From assembly GCA_001312325.1 (NCBI GenBank), contig BBDJ01000012.1, positions 62,001 to 126,000 on the forward strand: DNA of 64,000 nt. The letters are read 5' to 3'. How positions within the stretch are numbered: position 1 is the stretch's first letter; the number at the start of each line of letters is the position of its first letter. The notes beneath the pieces were generated by a model. It saw only the letters and a list, made by a program, of their open reading frames with translations. It had not been told where the DNA came from and made no database searches. Made by a program: the position numbers and the translations under genes. Below are positions 18,631 to 29,348 of the stretch, in pieces. The DNA is from Lysinibacillus pakistanensis (lineage in GTDB: Bacteria; Bacillota; Bacilli; Bacillales_A; Planococcaceae).

Positions 18631-19969
18631 TTAAATTAAAATTGTATGTGATTTTCTTTTCATAAATATAAAAATTAGCAGCGCAGTGATCCCCTCAGCA
18701 ACAGGGAAGGTCCACCAAATAGCTTGAGGGCCAAGAATCTTAGGCAACAGCACAAGTATAGGTATGAATAATATAATACTTCTTAATAACATAATAGATG
18801 TGGCAAGCCGAATTTTTTCAATCGACTGGAAGAATTCTGCATACACCATATTAATGCCAAGAAATACATAACCGATAGCAAAATGAACGAAGCCCTGTGA
18901 AGCCAAATTACGAATTTCAAATGTACTATCTCCGAACAGTGCCATTAACTGTGATGGGAATAACATGGCGATAATAGCAGTTGTTAATCCAAAAATAAGT
19001 GCTGTGGCAGTGCCAATTTTCAGAAGTGCCGTTAATCTTGTTACTAATCTTGCACCATGATGATAGCTAACTAGTGCTGAAGCGCCATTCCAATACCAAG
19101 AAAAACTGTTAGCAGTACCGTATGGATATAGTTTACCATTGCGTAGGCAGTGACTCCATTAGAACCTAAATAATGTAAGAATGTCACGTTATAAAGAATG
19201 ACGATTACTGCCACGGATGCTTCAACAATAAAGCTTGGTAACCCGATTGAAAATATTTTCTTTAAATCAGAGATGCTGAAAAAAATTACGTACAAATCTT
19301 AATTCGGATTGCTTTCTGAAGAAATGTAGGCAGAGTACTGACATACCGATAATTGTGGAGAGTGCTGTAGCTAATGCACAGCCAGTTACGCCGTAATTGA
19401 ATACGAAAATAAAGATATAGTTTAAGATTATATTTAAAACAGATGTAGTGATTAAACCTATCATTGCAAGCTTTGGATTGCCGTCATTACGAATAAAAAT
19501 GCTTAGTAAATTTTCAATTGTATAAAACACACCAAAGATTAAAATAACGTGTAGGTACTCTTGAACATAAGGGTAGGTAGCATCACTGGCTCCAAATATA
19601 TAGGAGATCTCTTTTAGATTCAATAAAAGGAATAGAATCAGTGTCAGAACGACAACAATCATTACTGTGAATGCTAATGTAAAGATTTGATGTGCTCGTT
19701 TTTTTATTGCCCTCTCCAAGAGAAATAGAATATAGTGTAGCGCCACCCATTCCAATCCAAAGAGAGATGGAAAGGAGAATAGAAAATATGGGAACAGCGA
19801 TATTTACACCTGCTAAAGCTGTTGGTCCAACACCATGGCTCACAAAAATGCCATCAACTAAAATATTTACTGACATTAATAGCATACCGACCATAGCTGG
19901 GAATAGGTATGATAAAAACAAAGGCTTTAGAGGTGTTGTTTCGATTGGATTAATGGTTGTCATGGTCAT
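18631..19969 (-). CDS. MATE family multidrug efflux transporter (frame broken)
   Basis: About 445 residues and 12 helices after repair. N-terminal PLFLSYLFPAMVGMLLMSVNILVDGIFVSHGVGPTALAG-type sequence is the MATE signature; ENLLSIFIRNDGNPKLAMIG, LNIILNYIFIFVFNYGVTGCALATALS and SNGVTAYAMVNYIHTV repeat the pattern. Breaks: 7-A/T run at about 19710, 7-A at 19279 and one near 19080. The ATG follows AAGGAGGTGC, which lies inside the end of the acetyltransferase gene, so the two are translationally coupled. The MerR gene is divergent with its operator upstream of the pair. Confidence 0.85.
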
Positions 19970-20420
19970 GCACCTCCTTGACCATTACCTTTTCCCCTTT
20001 ATCATCCAACTCTCCGTTAAAAATAAATCCAAATTTTTTTATATAGCTGAATGGCCGCAAGATTGTCGTCATAAACGCTTAAATAAATGTTTTGGCAGCC
20101 GTATGTAGCTACCAGATGATTAATAAGCTTCTGTAAAAAAAATATTTCCCCAATCCTTTGTGCTGATATCGTTCATCAATAAAGTAGCGATCTAACCAAA
20201 CGCGTTCAGAATTGTCCACATGAGGGAACATACCATACATAGCAAAGCCGACTGCCGTATTCCCTCTGTACAAGCCAACAGGTATAAATCGTTTATCGAT
20301 TTCAGCTTCTGCTAAGCATTGATCCGTGCTTTCAATAAAATTTTGCTGATTATCCGCGATGCGTAACGTTAAAATTTCCTCTTTGTTTAAAGCTGTGATG
20401 TCACGTATTTCCGTGAACAT
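19950..20420 (-). CDS. GNAT acetyltransferase (BltD/PaiA-like, frame broken)
   Basis: About 156 residues after repair. GNAT core: FIPVGLYRGNTAVGFAMYGM (beta 2-4), then the acetyl-CoA pyrophosphate loop RYQHKGLGKYFF (the R/Q-x-x-G-x-G/A pattern) and the late strand NIYLSVYDDNLAAIQLYKKFGF. Breaks: 8-A/T run at about 20136, and one near 20088. In B. subtilis the spermine acetyltransferase BltD sits with the Blt exporter under MerR-type BltR. Here an equivalent enzyme is paired with a MATE pump, so polyamine or drug acetylation is plausible. Its end overlaps the MATE start by 20 bases. Confidence 0.8.
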
Positions 20421-20458
20421 AATGTCAAAACCTTTCTAATTTTAATGTGAATAGCTAC

Positions 20459-20489
20459 AATCTAATGTATATAGTTACTATATAGTCAA
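20459..20489 (-). promoter_or_regulatory. MerR-type promoter with 19-base spacer
   Basis: On the minus strand TTGACT (20489-20484) and TAGATT (20464-20459) are 19 bases apart. The spacer contains the perfect palindrome ATATAGT-A-ACTATAT (20469-20483). A long spacer with central dyad is the hallmark of promoters that MerR proteins activate by DNA distortion. It faces the acetyltransferase/MATE pair. Confidence 0.8.
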
Positions 20490-20507
20490 GGGGAGAAACT
20501 TAAAAAA

Positions 20508-21337
20508 TGTTTAATAAAATGTAAAATATTTTACAACTGGTGAATTCGCTAAAATATGTAAGGTTAATAAACAAACACTTATTTATTACGATCAAATTGG
20601 CTTATTATCACCTATCATGAAGGATAATAAGGATTACCGTTATTATTCCATTGCTCAATATGAATTTTTTAGTGTTATTGAGCTGTTAAAGGCGGTAGGT
20701 ATGTCTTTAAAGGAAATTCAAAAATATATGGCTGAAAAATCACCTGAAAATTTTCTAGACTTAATGCATCAGCAAAAGGAGATTGTCACAAAAAAAGCGT
20801 AGAGAGTTGGAGATGATTGAAGGCATTATCGATGTCAAAATTGATTTAACACAGGAGGCTCTACATCTTGATTTTGATAGCATTACGATCGAGCATTTAC
20901 CAGAGGCAACATTGTATTTAAGTCGAAATATTGAGGATTCAACGGAGGAGCAATTTGTTAAGGCTGTCTCCGATTTTATTGATGAGTTGGATCGTTCTCA
21001 ACTAGACACAGGTTACCCAATTGGGGGATTACAAGGAGGGAGCAGGTGTTAGCGGGTAACTATGATAATTATAGTTACTTGTATATTGAGCAGCCACATC
21101 CACAGGAGGGTCATCCTTATTTCGAAGCGATTGAAGGGGATTTTATTGTGGGATATCATGTTGGGACATCCGCGACACTTGGAGAATCCTACAAGAGATT
21201 ATTTAAGGTCATGAGCGAAAAGGGCTTTGAACTGGGGCAATACGTTTATGAGGAATATATTTATGATGCAGTTATTAAAAATCGAGAAGAGGAATACGTA
21301 ACAAAAATTATGGTGGAAATAAAAAAAAGGCTGTTGA
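20508..21337 (+). CDS. MerR family activator (BltR/BmrR-like, frame broken)
   Basis: About 275 residues. The N-terminal HTH reads KYFTTGEFAKICKVNKQTLIYYDQIGLLSP, with wing KDNKDYRYYSIAQYEFFSVIELLKAVGMSLKEIQKYM, followed by the dimer helix. The effector domain (SRNIEDSTEEQFVKAVSDF to VYEEYIYDAVIKN) has the GyrI-like fold of multidrug-binding BmrR. Breaks: at the start (one base short near 20519), 20795, 21045 and the 8-A run at 21328. The last repair gives a TGA at 21335-21337 inside the terminator. Divergent from the acetyltransferase/MATE pair whose promoter has a MerR dyad. Confidence 0.8.
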
Positions 21338-21360
21338 TGCATCTCTGCCTATCAACAGCC
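21329..21360. terminator. Bidirectional terminator
   Basis: Perfect 10-base arms GGCTGTTGAT (21329-21338) and ATCAACAGCC (21351-21360), flanked by an A run on the left. It lies between the convergent merR and hydrolase genes. Confidence 0.8.
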
Positions 21361-21387
21361 AAAATTATACAAGATTCTTTATATGCT

Positions 21388-22800
21388 TTAGTGTAAAGTT
21401 AAGTTTATTTCCGGATGTGCCTTCTGTATTTCATTTAATTTATTTTCATGGATTCCTTTTAAATTTTTATCAAAAAAAACCAAGTGATAATTCATTAATT
21501 AATTTATAAATTGCATTTACATCAGCTCCGGATTCATTAATAATCGGCGAAACGGCTGCTAAATCTGTAAAACTTCCGTGATTTGTTTTCGGAATAATAG
21601 CTGTATAGACACCAGGTTTTTCAATTGTTTTATTTCTTAGATAAGATTCTACAAACAATTCATCACGATTACCAGGTTGCTGGCTATATGCTCCTTCATA
21701 AAGTTAATGGATGCCTCAGCGTTCATCAGCATAAAGGGCTTTGCAGGTCCATTTGCAGGCATTGAATCGCCATATAATCCACCATCCATATCAATTGCTG
21801 CTTTAATACGACTATCCTTTACTAGCATTTGAGTAGAAGTAGCACCGCCAAAAGAGTGACCCAACATACCAATGCTGTCAAAGTCAATTAGTGAGGCTAT
21901 TGTATGGAAATTTTTATCAAAATCAGCTTTGATAACCTCATCTAAAACAAATGATGCATCCTGCTCCCAAAGTTTGATGCGATTATTCAAGAATGTAATT
22001 GTGTTTTCAATTGGTGTAAAATCAACTCGATCGCCATCAGGGAATATGGTTGTTGTCGCGTCACCTGTAAAATTTAGAGCAACAACAATATAGCCATGAC
22101 TCACTAATTCCTCTAGCTGAAAGGTATTTTGGCGACTATATAAACTCATGCCATGTGCAAATAATAGAAGTGGGAATTTTTCTTTGGACTTTATAGGTGT
22201 CGCATCCTGATAAGAGTGGGTTTTCGTCAATCCTAAATGTGTTGTAGCAATATAGGGAAATCCCTGTGTCGCTGCCAATTGCTCTGTTAACGCATCTATA
22301 TGTTCAAAGTAGGGAGAAGGCTGTCCTGTCCCTTTTTCACCAGGATAATATACCTGAATCATTAATTCGCGATTCACCTGATGATTAGGCACGACAAATT
22401 CCTTGCGATTCTTATCGATAAGGTGAAATGTCTGAGTTCCTATTGTATATTCTCCGGTTGGTTCTGGAAAAGACATGATTGGAAACAACTTTGGTAATGT
22501 GAACATTGCAAAAGTGGCTACAGCAACACCTAAAATTTTAATTATTTTCATGCTTAATTTCTTTGAAACAATTGTACTTTTTGGCTTCACAAAAACCTGT
22601 AGTGTTAATAACAGCAAAACAATATAAGCAGGGATCATACGCCAGTTAGCACCAATGGTCATAATTGTTCCAAATAACAAACTATAATTGGCTGCTATCA
22701 CAAATAGATTTATTCTAGTTACCCCACGTTGTCTAAAAGTCAGTGAGATGCTCGATAGTAATAAAATAATTGTAAATAGTACTTCTAAGGTTTTCATCAT
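21388..22800 (-). CDS. Membrane-anchored alpha/beta hydrolase, PAF-acetylhydrolase-like (frame broken)
   Basis: About 470 residues after repair. Residues 1-115 contain about four transmembrane helices (LEVLFTIILLLSSISLTF and so on). The extracytoplasmic hydrolase has LLLFAHGMSLYSRQNTFQLEELVSHGYIVVALNF, the nucleophile elbow GHSFGGATS and the Asp MDGGLYGD. The catalytic His lies in IPKTNHGSFTDLAAVSP after a break near 21678. A second break (8 T at about 21475) adds the last 28 codons to TAA 21388. Its promoter region carries two copies of the operator of the adjacent TetR. Confidence 0.8.
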
Positions 22801-22814
22801 TTATCTCCTTTAAC

Positions 22815-22875
22815 ATACATACGAATGTATGTATTTAGTTAAAAATGTTTCAATCATATATACATACGAATGAAT
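22815..22875. promoter_or_regulatory. Two TetR operators upstream of the hydrolase
   Basis: ATACATACGAATGTAT at 22815-22830 and ATACATACGAATGAAT at 22860-22875, spaced 45 bases. They differ by one and two bases from the perfect palindrome in front of the tetR gene (23575-23590). Together the three sites define this regulator's local regulon. Confidence 0.8.
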
Positions 22876-22913
22876 GTAAAAGATTAAAATAATAAACTAC
22901 ATAAAGTAGTCTA

Positions 22914-23557
22914 CTATTCCTGAACTTTATCAAATAATGCTAAAAAAACATCTTTCAAATCATCGTTCATAAGTGGCATACCGATTCCTTTGAACATCAA
23001 ACTTATATGTTCAATTTTTTTGAATAAATTCAGCTCGGCTTACACGAAATATTTCAGGATTCATCCAAATATCAAAAAGCATTGTAAAGGTTTCAGCTGC
23101 TTGCTTGGGAAAAGCAACTTGCAGTGAGCCGTCTCGATTGCCCTCATCAATAATTTTTTTGAATACCTGGTGCAACAACTTGTACGCCTTCTGTGATGCG
23201 ACTATAAACAAATTCAGCAGAATTCATTTTAAAAGGAATTGTGGATAAATCTTCTTCCTTTACGCTTTGAGAAATTGAATAGGAAATGCCTTGTCTTAAA
23301 CGTTCTAAAGCATTTAAGTTTTTTAAATCTGATATGTCGTTAAAATAATTATTTGCTGTTAGCATTTCCTTTGTGATGGCATCAATAACATCAGCACGGG
23401 TTTTAAAATGATGATAGAAGGCTCCTCTAGTAATATCCCCCACATCATCTACAATCTCTTGAATCGTTACATTATCCCAACCGTTTACAGTAAATAATTT
23501 AACAGCTGATTCAATTATTCTTTTTCTCGTAACTTCTGGATATTTATTTCTGGCCAT
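22914..23557 (-). CDS. TetR family repressor of the adjacent hydrolase (frame broken)
   Basis: About 214 residues after repair. HTH: KYPEVTRKRIIESAVKLFTVNGWDNVTIQEIVDD, then TRGAFYHHFKTRADVIDAIT (residues 1-58). The ligand domain continues through GVQVVAPGIQKIIDEGNRDGSL and ends FLALFDKVQE. Extra A in two 7-A runs (about 23153 and 23018). ATG 23557 is preceded by AAGGAGAT and, just beyond, by its own palindromic operator, so it is autoregulated. Confidence 0.8.
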
Positions 23558-23574
23558 AAAATATCTCCTTATAG

Positions 23575-23590
23575 ATACATTCGAATGTAT
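23575..23590. promoter_or_regulatory. TetR autoregulatory operator
   Basis: Perfect 16-base palindrome ATACATTCGAATGTAT, 18 bases before the tetR start. Two near copies lie upstream of the hydrolase gene. Confidence 0.85.
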
Positions 23591-23599
23591 TTATAATAC

Positions 23600-23849
23600 T
23601 AGATGCAGTTCTCTAAATTGTCAACAATAGACTATTTGTGAGAATCACTGAAGAAAATTAGAAAAGAACTAGTAGAGGTAAGCCATTTAGCATATATTTT
23701 GAGTTTGAATGGAGGTAAGATCCGCGTGTTTTTAGGTAAATTAAAGTCTACTCCTAATAAGTAAATGGGCTTCTGACGATACATTTAATGGAGAAAAAAA
23801 TGTAGCACACTTTAGCCGAAAGTACTTTTCTTTACATGGAGGAATAGTC
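23600..23849 (+). other. Leader with a possible broken small ORF
   Basis: GTG at 23726 has GGAGG 10 bases upstream and encodes FLGKLKSTPN. With one base change near 23760 the frame continues KWASDDTFNGEKNVAHFSRKYFSLHGGIV directly into the SUKH protein at 23850. It may be a separate small gene or an N-terminal extension; I cannot decide. Confidence 0.35.
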
Positions 23850-25124
23850 ATGCAAATATGGATTGATCGATGGACACATTTATTAAAACAGCTTGAACAA
23901 CAAGGAGCTTGGATGCATCCACTTGAGATAAAGCCTGTAGCGACTGAGCAAGAGCTATCAATGGTAGAGATGTGGCTTGGTGTTCCGATTCCTTCTGAGT
24001 TCCGTGATGTATTACTTCATTGTTCTCGACAAGTGGGAGTGTATTGGTCTTTACCTGATGAGGCACTACTTCCTATTGAGCTGGACACGCCTTTAGGTAA
24101 TTTTGGTTGGAGCTTGGAGGAACTCGAATTCCCTGATTTTGGTGGAGACAGTGAAAGTGAAGATGAACAACTATACCTACAATTTCATACGGCTGGAAAC
24201 GGTGATGCACTTCTTATGAAAGTTGAGGATGGTTCCGTTTGGTATTGGAGTCATGAGGAGGATGAGTTCGACCTGCTAGCCTGGAGTTTTAGGGATTATA
24301 TAGAGAGGGTTACAACTTTAGGATGTATAGGAGTAGATTGTGGACAGCATCGACAGTTTTGTAGTGAGGATGGACTGGATTTAAGCCTGACCAACTCTCA
24401 AATCTGGCTAAAGTGGCTTGAACAATATGTAACTACAACATGGAAGGAAGCTATATATCATCTGGATTCTTTACTGATATATGTATCGATGCATGGTGTG
24501 AAAGAGGAAAAAGTTCAAAAAGCATTTACACGGTTCGATTCTAGAAATGTGTATACAGCACTTCGAAATCAAATTGAACAATCACTGCGTCTAGTAGATA
24601 AAGAAGCATGGTGTAAGGTTCTAGTAAAGGTTTGTGCAACTGAGGCCAGTGATTGGGTAAGGACATTTTGGAAAGACCAAAATAGTATGCCTAATCGGAT
24701 TCGAGATTATTTAACAGCCTTCTGTCTACCAGAAGAAGAGGGGCTACCTCTTGTTCTTCAAGATATTGAGAAAGAGCAAATCGATTCCTATACAGCTTTA
24801 CATCGACTACGTCATTTTCATAGCTCAAAAACGATAGCTTGGATGAAACCCTATGTTTCCTTTCCGATAGGTGGTTGGGATCAGCTTTTAGTCGAATCAC
24901 GGCCGAGTGCAGAAACATTATTTGAGTGGTTGAATGGTAGCGAACCAGAGCGCCTAACAGCTATACGAGCAGTATGTCAAATGATGCAGCAGGAAATTAA
25001 GCCTTCAGCTCAAGTAGATAAGGAGAAATGGCTGCCATTGCTTGCATTTTGGAAGGACAATGAGGTACTACGAAAAAATAAACAGCTATTTAACCAAGCT
25101 CTAGAAGGCTTGAATCATTGGTGA
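23850..25124 (+). CDS. SMI1/KNR4 (SUKH) family protein
   Basis: An intact 424-residue protein. Residues 20-150 are a SUKH domain: EIKPVATEQELSMVEMWLGV, IPSEFRDVLLHCSRQVGVYW, then LYLQFHTAGNGDALLMKVED and VWYWSHEEDEFDLLAWSFRDYI. SUKH proteins are common immunity proteins against polymorphic toxins, but many are housekeeping. The C-terminal 270 residues are helical and repeat-like without a motif I know. ATG 23850 follows GGAGGAAT. It is 30 bases upstream of a DUF4272 gene, so the two are likely one operon. Confidence 0.8.
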   Translation: MQIWIDRWTHLLKQLEQQGAWMHPLEIKPVATEQELSMVEMWLGVPIPSEFRDVLLHCSRQVGVYWSLPDEALLPIELDTPLGNFGWSLEELEFPDFGGDSESEDEQLYLQFHTAGNGDALLMKVEDGSVWYWSHEEDEFDLLAWSFRDYIERVTTLGCIGVDCGQHRQFCSEDGLDLSLTNSQIWLKWLEQYVTTTWKEAIYHLDSLLIYVSMHGVKEEKVQKAFTRFDSRNVYTALRNQIEQSLRLVDKEAWCKVLVKVCATEASDWVRTFWKDQNSMPNRIRDYLTAFCLPEEEGLPLVLQDIEKEQIDSYTALHRLRHFHSSKTIAWMKPYVSFPIGGWDQLLVESRPSAETLFEWLNGSEPERLTAIRAVCQMMQQEIKPSAQVDKEKWLPLLAFWKDNEVLRKNKQLFNQALEGLNHW

Positions 25125-25154
25125 AACCTATTTGATTGTAAGGAGGAGAAACGC

Positions 25155-26332
25155 TTGAACTATTTTACTATATTTGCTTCTTTGAATAATATAGAGGATA
25201 TCGATTGTAAGATTTCTGATGTTTTTAGTAAAGGTTTTACCGTTGAAAAAAAATGAAGATGAGTATCTCATAAAATCCAAAGCATTATTTAATAAATACA
25301 AATTGATAATTAGGGTGATGTCTGAAGATACAAACCCAGAATACTTTGCGAATAATATTCCTGGAATGATGGGCTTTTACAACAGTATTCCTTTTGAAGA
25401 TGACAATTTAAAAGAATTAGTGTTAACGCAAATTTCTGTGTTAAATACAGTAATTGCAATTGAATCTGAAAAAGAGATAAAGGATGAACAGATGCAGTTA
25501 TTTACAAACCTACTATCAGTGATAGGGGGTATTGGCTTTGTACCAAATGGCACCTTATTAGACAAAGAAGGAGAAGTTATTGTTTATCCTGATGGACAAT
25601 CGGGACCAACCAACTTTAGACCTTATGCCTGTACACAAAAGGTGAGGGGACAAGAGGTGACATCGGAAGAAGGCCATCAAAGAAAGAATAAAACAATAGC
25701 CTATTTAAAAGAAAAGGGTATTCCATATACAGATTCACTCCCGCAACTTCCACCAATTGAGGCTTGTCAGTTTAAAACCAAAGAGGATATTGCTAGGAGA
25801 GCTGCAGCTTTACTAATTGTTATTCAATTTGCTTGTGATGTGGCACAAGGAGAAAATGTAGAGGAATCAAGAGACTTTTTTTATCAGTATGTTGCGTAAA
25901 TATGAAGTAGAAGACATTCTAACTGACAAAGAAAGAGCCTTTTTATATAGGCAACAGCCAAATGCACAGGAAGCCATTAATATTTCATGGCAATATGAGG
26001 CTTATTGGACACTAATTTGGGTACTTGGATTTGTTGACAAGCTTGATTTCCCTGATGAAGTATGTGATTGTGAGTATGCTATTCAAGTTATTTCTAACTG
26101 CGAAACGTTTGAGCAATTTTATTTTCAAACTACGATGCGTAGCCAGGAAGAAATTTTGGATGAAGCCGACAAAATATACAGGCTACACTGGGCTTGCGTA
26201 GACAATCGCATACAAAACAGAACGGCTCCTGCTGGTATAAATGAAAGTATTGTTGTGGAAAGGCGCAGAGGCCTATTCTGGTTGATTGGTCATCACAATG
26301 AAGACTGGGATACGATTTCAATGGATACTTAA
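25155..26332 (+). CDS. DUF4272 protein (frame broken)
   Basis: About 391 residues after removing one A from the 8-A run at 25243 and one T from the 7-T run at 25876. The N-terminal part NYFTIFASLNNIEDIDCKIS precedes the DUF4272 region: QRKNKTIAYLKEKGIPYTDSLPQLPPIE, RRAAALLIVIQFACDVAQG, ILTDKERAFLYRQQPNAQEA, and SWQYEAYWTLIWVLGFVDKLDFPDEVCD. The function of this domain is unknown; it is often found near polymorphic-toxin immunity genes. TTG 25155 is preceded by AAGGAGGAG. Follows the SUKH gene. Confidence 0.75.
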
Positions 26333-26335
26333 AAA

Positions 26336-26362
26336 TAGCAAACTAGAAAAACTAGTTTGCTA
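26336..26362. terminator. Bidirectional terminator
   Basis: Perfect 11-base arms TAGCAAACTAG and CTAGTTTGCTA around 5 bases, between convergent genes. A near-identical hairpin lies at 40139-40165. Confidence 0.8.
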
Positions 26363-26375
26363 AATGCTATAAAAT

Positions 26376-27798
26376 TTATTCGATGTAATTTGGAATACTT
26401 ACTTTATCGATTAAAAGGATGCCATCAAATTGATCACGAGGAACAAAGCTCTCTTGTATAACTCCCCAACTATAGGATATACGTGGCTCAAACATCCATG
26501 AATTCCCTCTTTCATTTTGGCGATTTCGTAAATCAATAAATGTGTATGGCTTCTTCGTTGAGGAAAGGATATCCTCAGTAGATCCTTTGACTGGAGGTAA
26601 TACAGACCAAGTTTCACGTGCATTGCTTGCATTTTCTCCACTTGCCATATATAGACCAAGTACATAGCTATATTTTTTTATAGATGTCTGGTAGACGTTC
26701 ACCCATTAAGTTTAGCGCATAAGGGGAGCCCATTACTTCAGATTGGGCCTTGCGAATATGATCATTATGTGCCCAAACAATAAACTTTTCAGTCGGATAA
26801 ATCTCCTCTGCTAGCCAAAGTAAATTTTCCAACATGCCTTGATCCCGCCATTCCATAGTTTTAAAGAATGAATCATATTTATTTTGCTCAATATCAACGT
26901 TTGATTGAATAGACAGTTCTACATACTCTTCTGCTAAGCGTATACGGTCAGCTAATGTACGCTCCATAAGCTTTGTAATATGAGGCTCGCTCGGATAAGC
27001 TGCTTTTAACTCTTTCTCTTTAAGCGGTATTTGTGATTTTACTTGTTTATACACATCGATAATGCTTGGTTTGGCCTTTTGATAACCTTTTAAATCCTTG
27101 CTGTAGGTCCAATCTACAAGCTGATTCTCTACTTCACTGAACTGTTTAGCAAGCTGATTATTTTCTAGCCAGCCCCCATCTGTAAAGGCACCTTGTTGTT
27201 GAATATCAAAGCCAGCTAACATAAGAGGCTGCTCTGTAGATTGGGTTTTCTTAGTATACTCAAATAACGGTAGGGTCTCTTTTGACCACCATACACCAAA
27301 AATTCCATCCTTCATTGTCTGCTGAGCCGATTGCTTATCAATTTTCCCCTGAGCATTCATAACGTTCCCCATACCACTTTCAAAGGCAAGGACGTTGTAG
27401 CCCATTTCTTGGTGTAAAAACTGAATGATACGTGTTTTTGCCAGGCTAAACTCTGCAACACCATGCGAGCTTTCTCCTAAAAAAACAATACGCTTATCGT
27501 GTAATAAGGGCTTTAGCATCTCTAAATCTTCAAATTTATTGGATGCAATTTTTGATTCAAAGGATTCAGGCTGAATGGAATTTAAACTATATGCATGGTC
27601 ATCCACCCAATTCTTCCAGTCTTGTAGTGCTTCATTGGATGTACGAGCTTGCTTTACTTCTGATCCCTGCTCTAAACTTGTCTGCTCTGCTATCCTTGGA
27701 GCAGCCACTGCCGCATTTGCATTCCCATTAAATGCTATAAAACTTGTCAATGCAATACTTAAAGATAATAGCATTTTATTTCTTTTCCCTTTTGTCAT
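26376..27798 (-). CDS. Secreted erythromycin-esterase-like protein (frame broken)
   Basis: About 474 residues after removing one base from the 7-A/T run at 26681. A signal peptide (GKRNKMLLSLSIALTSFIAF, likely cut after ANA) directs it outside. The Ere fold signature is clear: VFLGESSHGVAEFSLAKTRIIQFLHQEMGYNVLAFESG (catalytic His in ESSHG), GFDIQQQGAF, and VWAHNDHIRKAQ. Ere enzymes hydrolyse macrolide lactones, but most Bacillales homologues have unknown substrates and are only distantly like EreA/B. A second family member, a lipoprotein, lies at 44907-46173. Confidence 0.8.
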
Positions 27799-27925
27799 TG
27801 TGCATCAATCCCTCGCAATAGATTGAACCCAATTATACGCAGGTAAGTTTAAAGTTAAGGAGATTTCTGTTTAAATTTTGTTTAAATTTGGATTTACGTC
27901 TTGAATCAGGAAGATAGATTAAAAA

Positions 27926-27969
27926 ACCTCCAAAAGTGTGATATCGAAAAGATAGGACACTTTGGAGGT
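27926..27969. terminator. Hairpin between gene blocks
   Basis: Arms ACCTCCAAAAGTGT (27926-27939) and ACACTTTGGAGGT (27957-27969). It lies downstream of the minus-strand HTH/zinc gene ending at 27982 and can terminate it. Confidence 0.75.
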
Positions 27970-27981
27970 GTTGTATTTAAC

Positions 27982-28338
27982 TTATTTATAGTGGTATGTA
28001 CTAGCCCTGTGATTGTTGCGTTGTATTTGATTAAACCATGCACGATCCTTTTCTTCCTGCTTTAATGTATTAACGATTGTTGATGAGCAGCTAATACAAA
28101 TTTTTTTTCTGTGTAATTTGCCCACATCGTTCACAAGGGGCGCCTAGATTAGGGAAAATAGACTTTTTTTAATTTTCCTGCCTTCACCCATTTATAAAGC
28201 AGCTCAACGGAAACCCCCGTTAATGCAACGACCTCATCATTTGTTAAATAGCGATTATTTTTTTCTAAGTAAAAAGTGATGTAGTTCCGAAAATATATCT
28301 TCCTCTCTCACATCAATTGTTTTGACAAATCGGTGCAT
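27982..28338 (-). CDS. Small HTH plus zinc-ribbon protein, YvyF-like (frame broken)
   Basis: No single frame covers it. Repairs at the T/A runs near 28262, 28170 and 28105 give about 117 residues. It has an N-terminal helix MHRFVKTIDVREEDIFSELH, an HTH-like segment RYLTNDEVVALTGVSVELLYKWVKAGKLKK, then CERCGQITQKKICISCSS, a four-Cys zinc knuckle. The tail is charged (LKQEEKDRAWFNQI). The combination of MerR-like HTH and zinc ribbon resembles the flagellar-operon protein YvyF family. ATG 28338 has AGGAGAG upstream. It follows the DUF2225 gene on the same strand by 22 bases. Confidence 0.65.
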
Positions 28339-28360
28339 AGTATCTTCTCTCCTTATCCTT

Positions 28361-29055
28361 TCAATTGATAATTTTTCCAATATCTTCGTTTAAGATGATT
28401 GACTGTTCATCATACTTATAATTTTCCCAGCGATTGCGAGCCAATTTACGATATTTATTGGAAACATTTCGATCTGCAATTAATCGAGAGAATCCCTTTT
28501 TCGCTTCAGTCATGTCGCCAAGTCGTAGGCTTAATTCTGCATGTAAATATTGAATTCTTTCACTACCTTCTTGATTGGATGCAAATGATTTACTGTAAAA
28601 ATCTCTTGCCGCAAAAAGGTAGCGCATTTCTGATTCCTGATCCTCTTTTAAGCGATATAACCAGGCAATTTTTAAAGCGAAATTTGCCATAAGAAGTGAT
28701 TCTTCCATAGAGGCTCTGGACACTAAATAAGCAAGCTTAAAACTTACAATGGCATCATCCACTGTACGCTCTTGACAGATATTCATAGGTTTTTGAAGCT
28801 CTTTAATGTACAGCTCATCGATAAGGAGCATGAAAGGCCCATAGGTTCTAGTCATGGATTTATGGTAGGCATAGCCACAAAACGGACAAACAGCGACTTC
28901 ATATAACAATGGATTTAAGCCTCATAGACGGGCATGAAATCTGTTTGCTCTTCGACAATTTTATAACGATTAGGACGTACCTTATAAGTGGTAAAGTGCT
29001 TTTTGCAAAACTTACAATCCACACTACTTTCATAGTAGTAAATGTTAAATGCCAT
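28361..29055 (-). CDS. DUF2225 zinc-ribbon/TPR-like protein (frame broken)
   Basis: About 231 residues after adding one T near 28916. The N-terminal half has two Cys pairs for a metal site: VDCKFCKKHFTTYKVR and VCPFCGYAYHKS, both typical of DUF2225. The rest is helical, TPR-like (VDDAIVSFKLAYLVSRASME, RYLFAARDFYSKSFASN, LHAELSLRLGDMTEAKKGFS). Function unknown. ATG 29055 lies 9 bases after AAAGGAG. It heads a two-gene unit with the HTH/zinc protein, which also carries a Cys4 knuckle. Confidence 0.8.
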
Positions 29056-29348
29056 AAGAATCAACTCCTTTACCCTGATTTATTAATTATTTCTTTTGTT
29101 CTATATTTACGATTGGTATTATCGTTCAATGTATTTAATTGATTATCTTTTATTTTAACAATTCTATGTTCTTTGGTATACTCCTTTAGCATTATTAAAG
29201 TGAAAATATTATTACTTTTTTTGTTTGTTGAGGTTTCTATATGTATTTGCAATAGTGTTTTTCAGTATAATGAATAAAAGTTAAATGGATTATGCTTTAA
29301 TGTAGGTATTTGTAACTATTTATGTTGATGGATGAAAATGGAGTGTGT

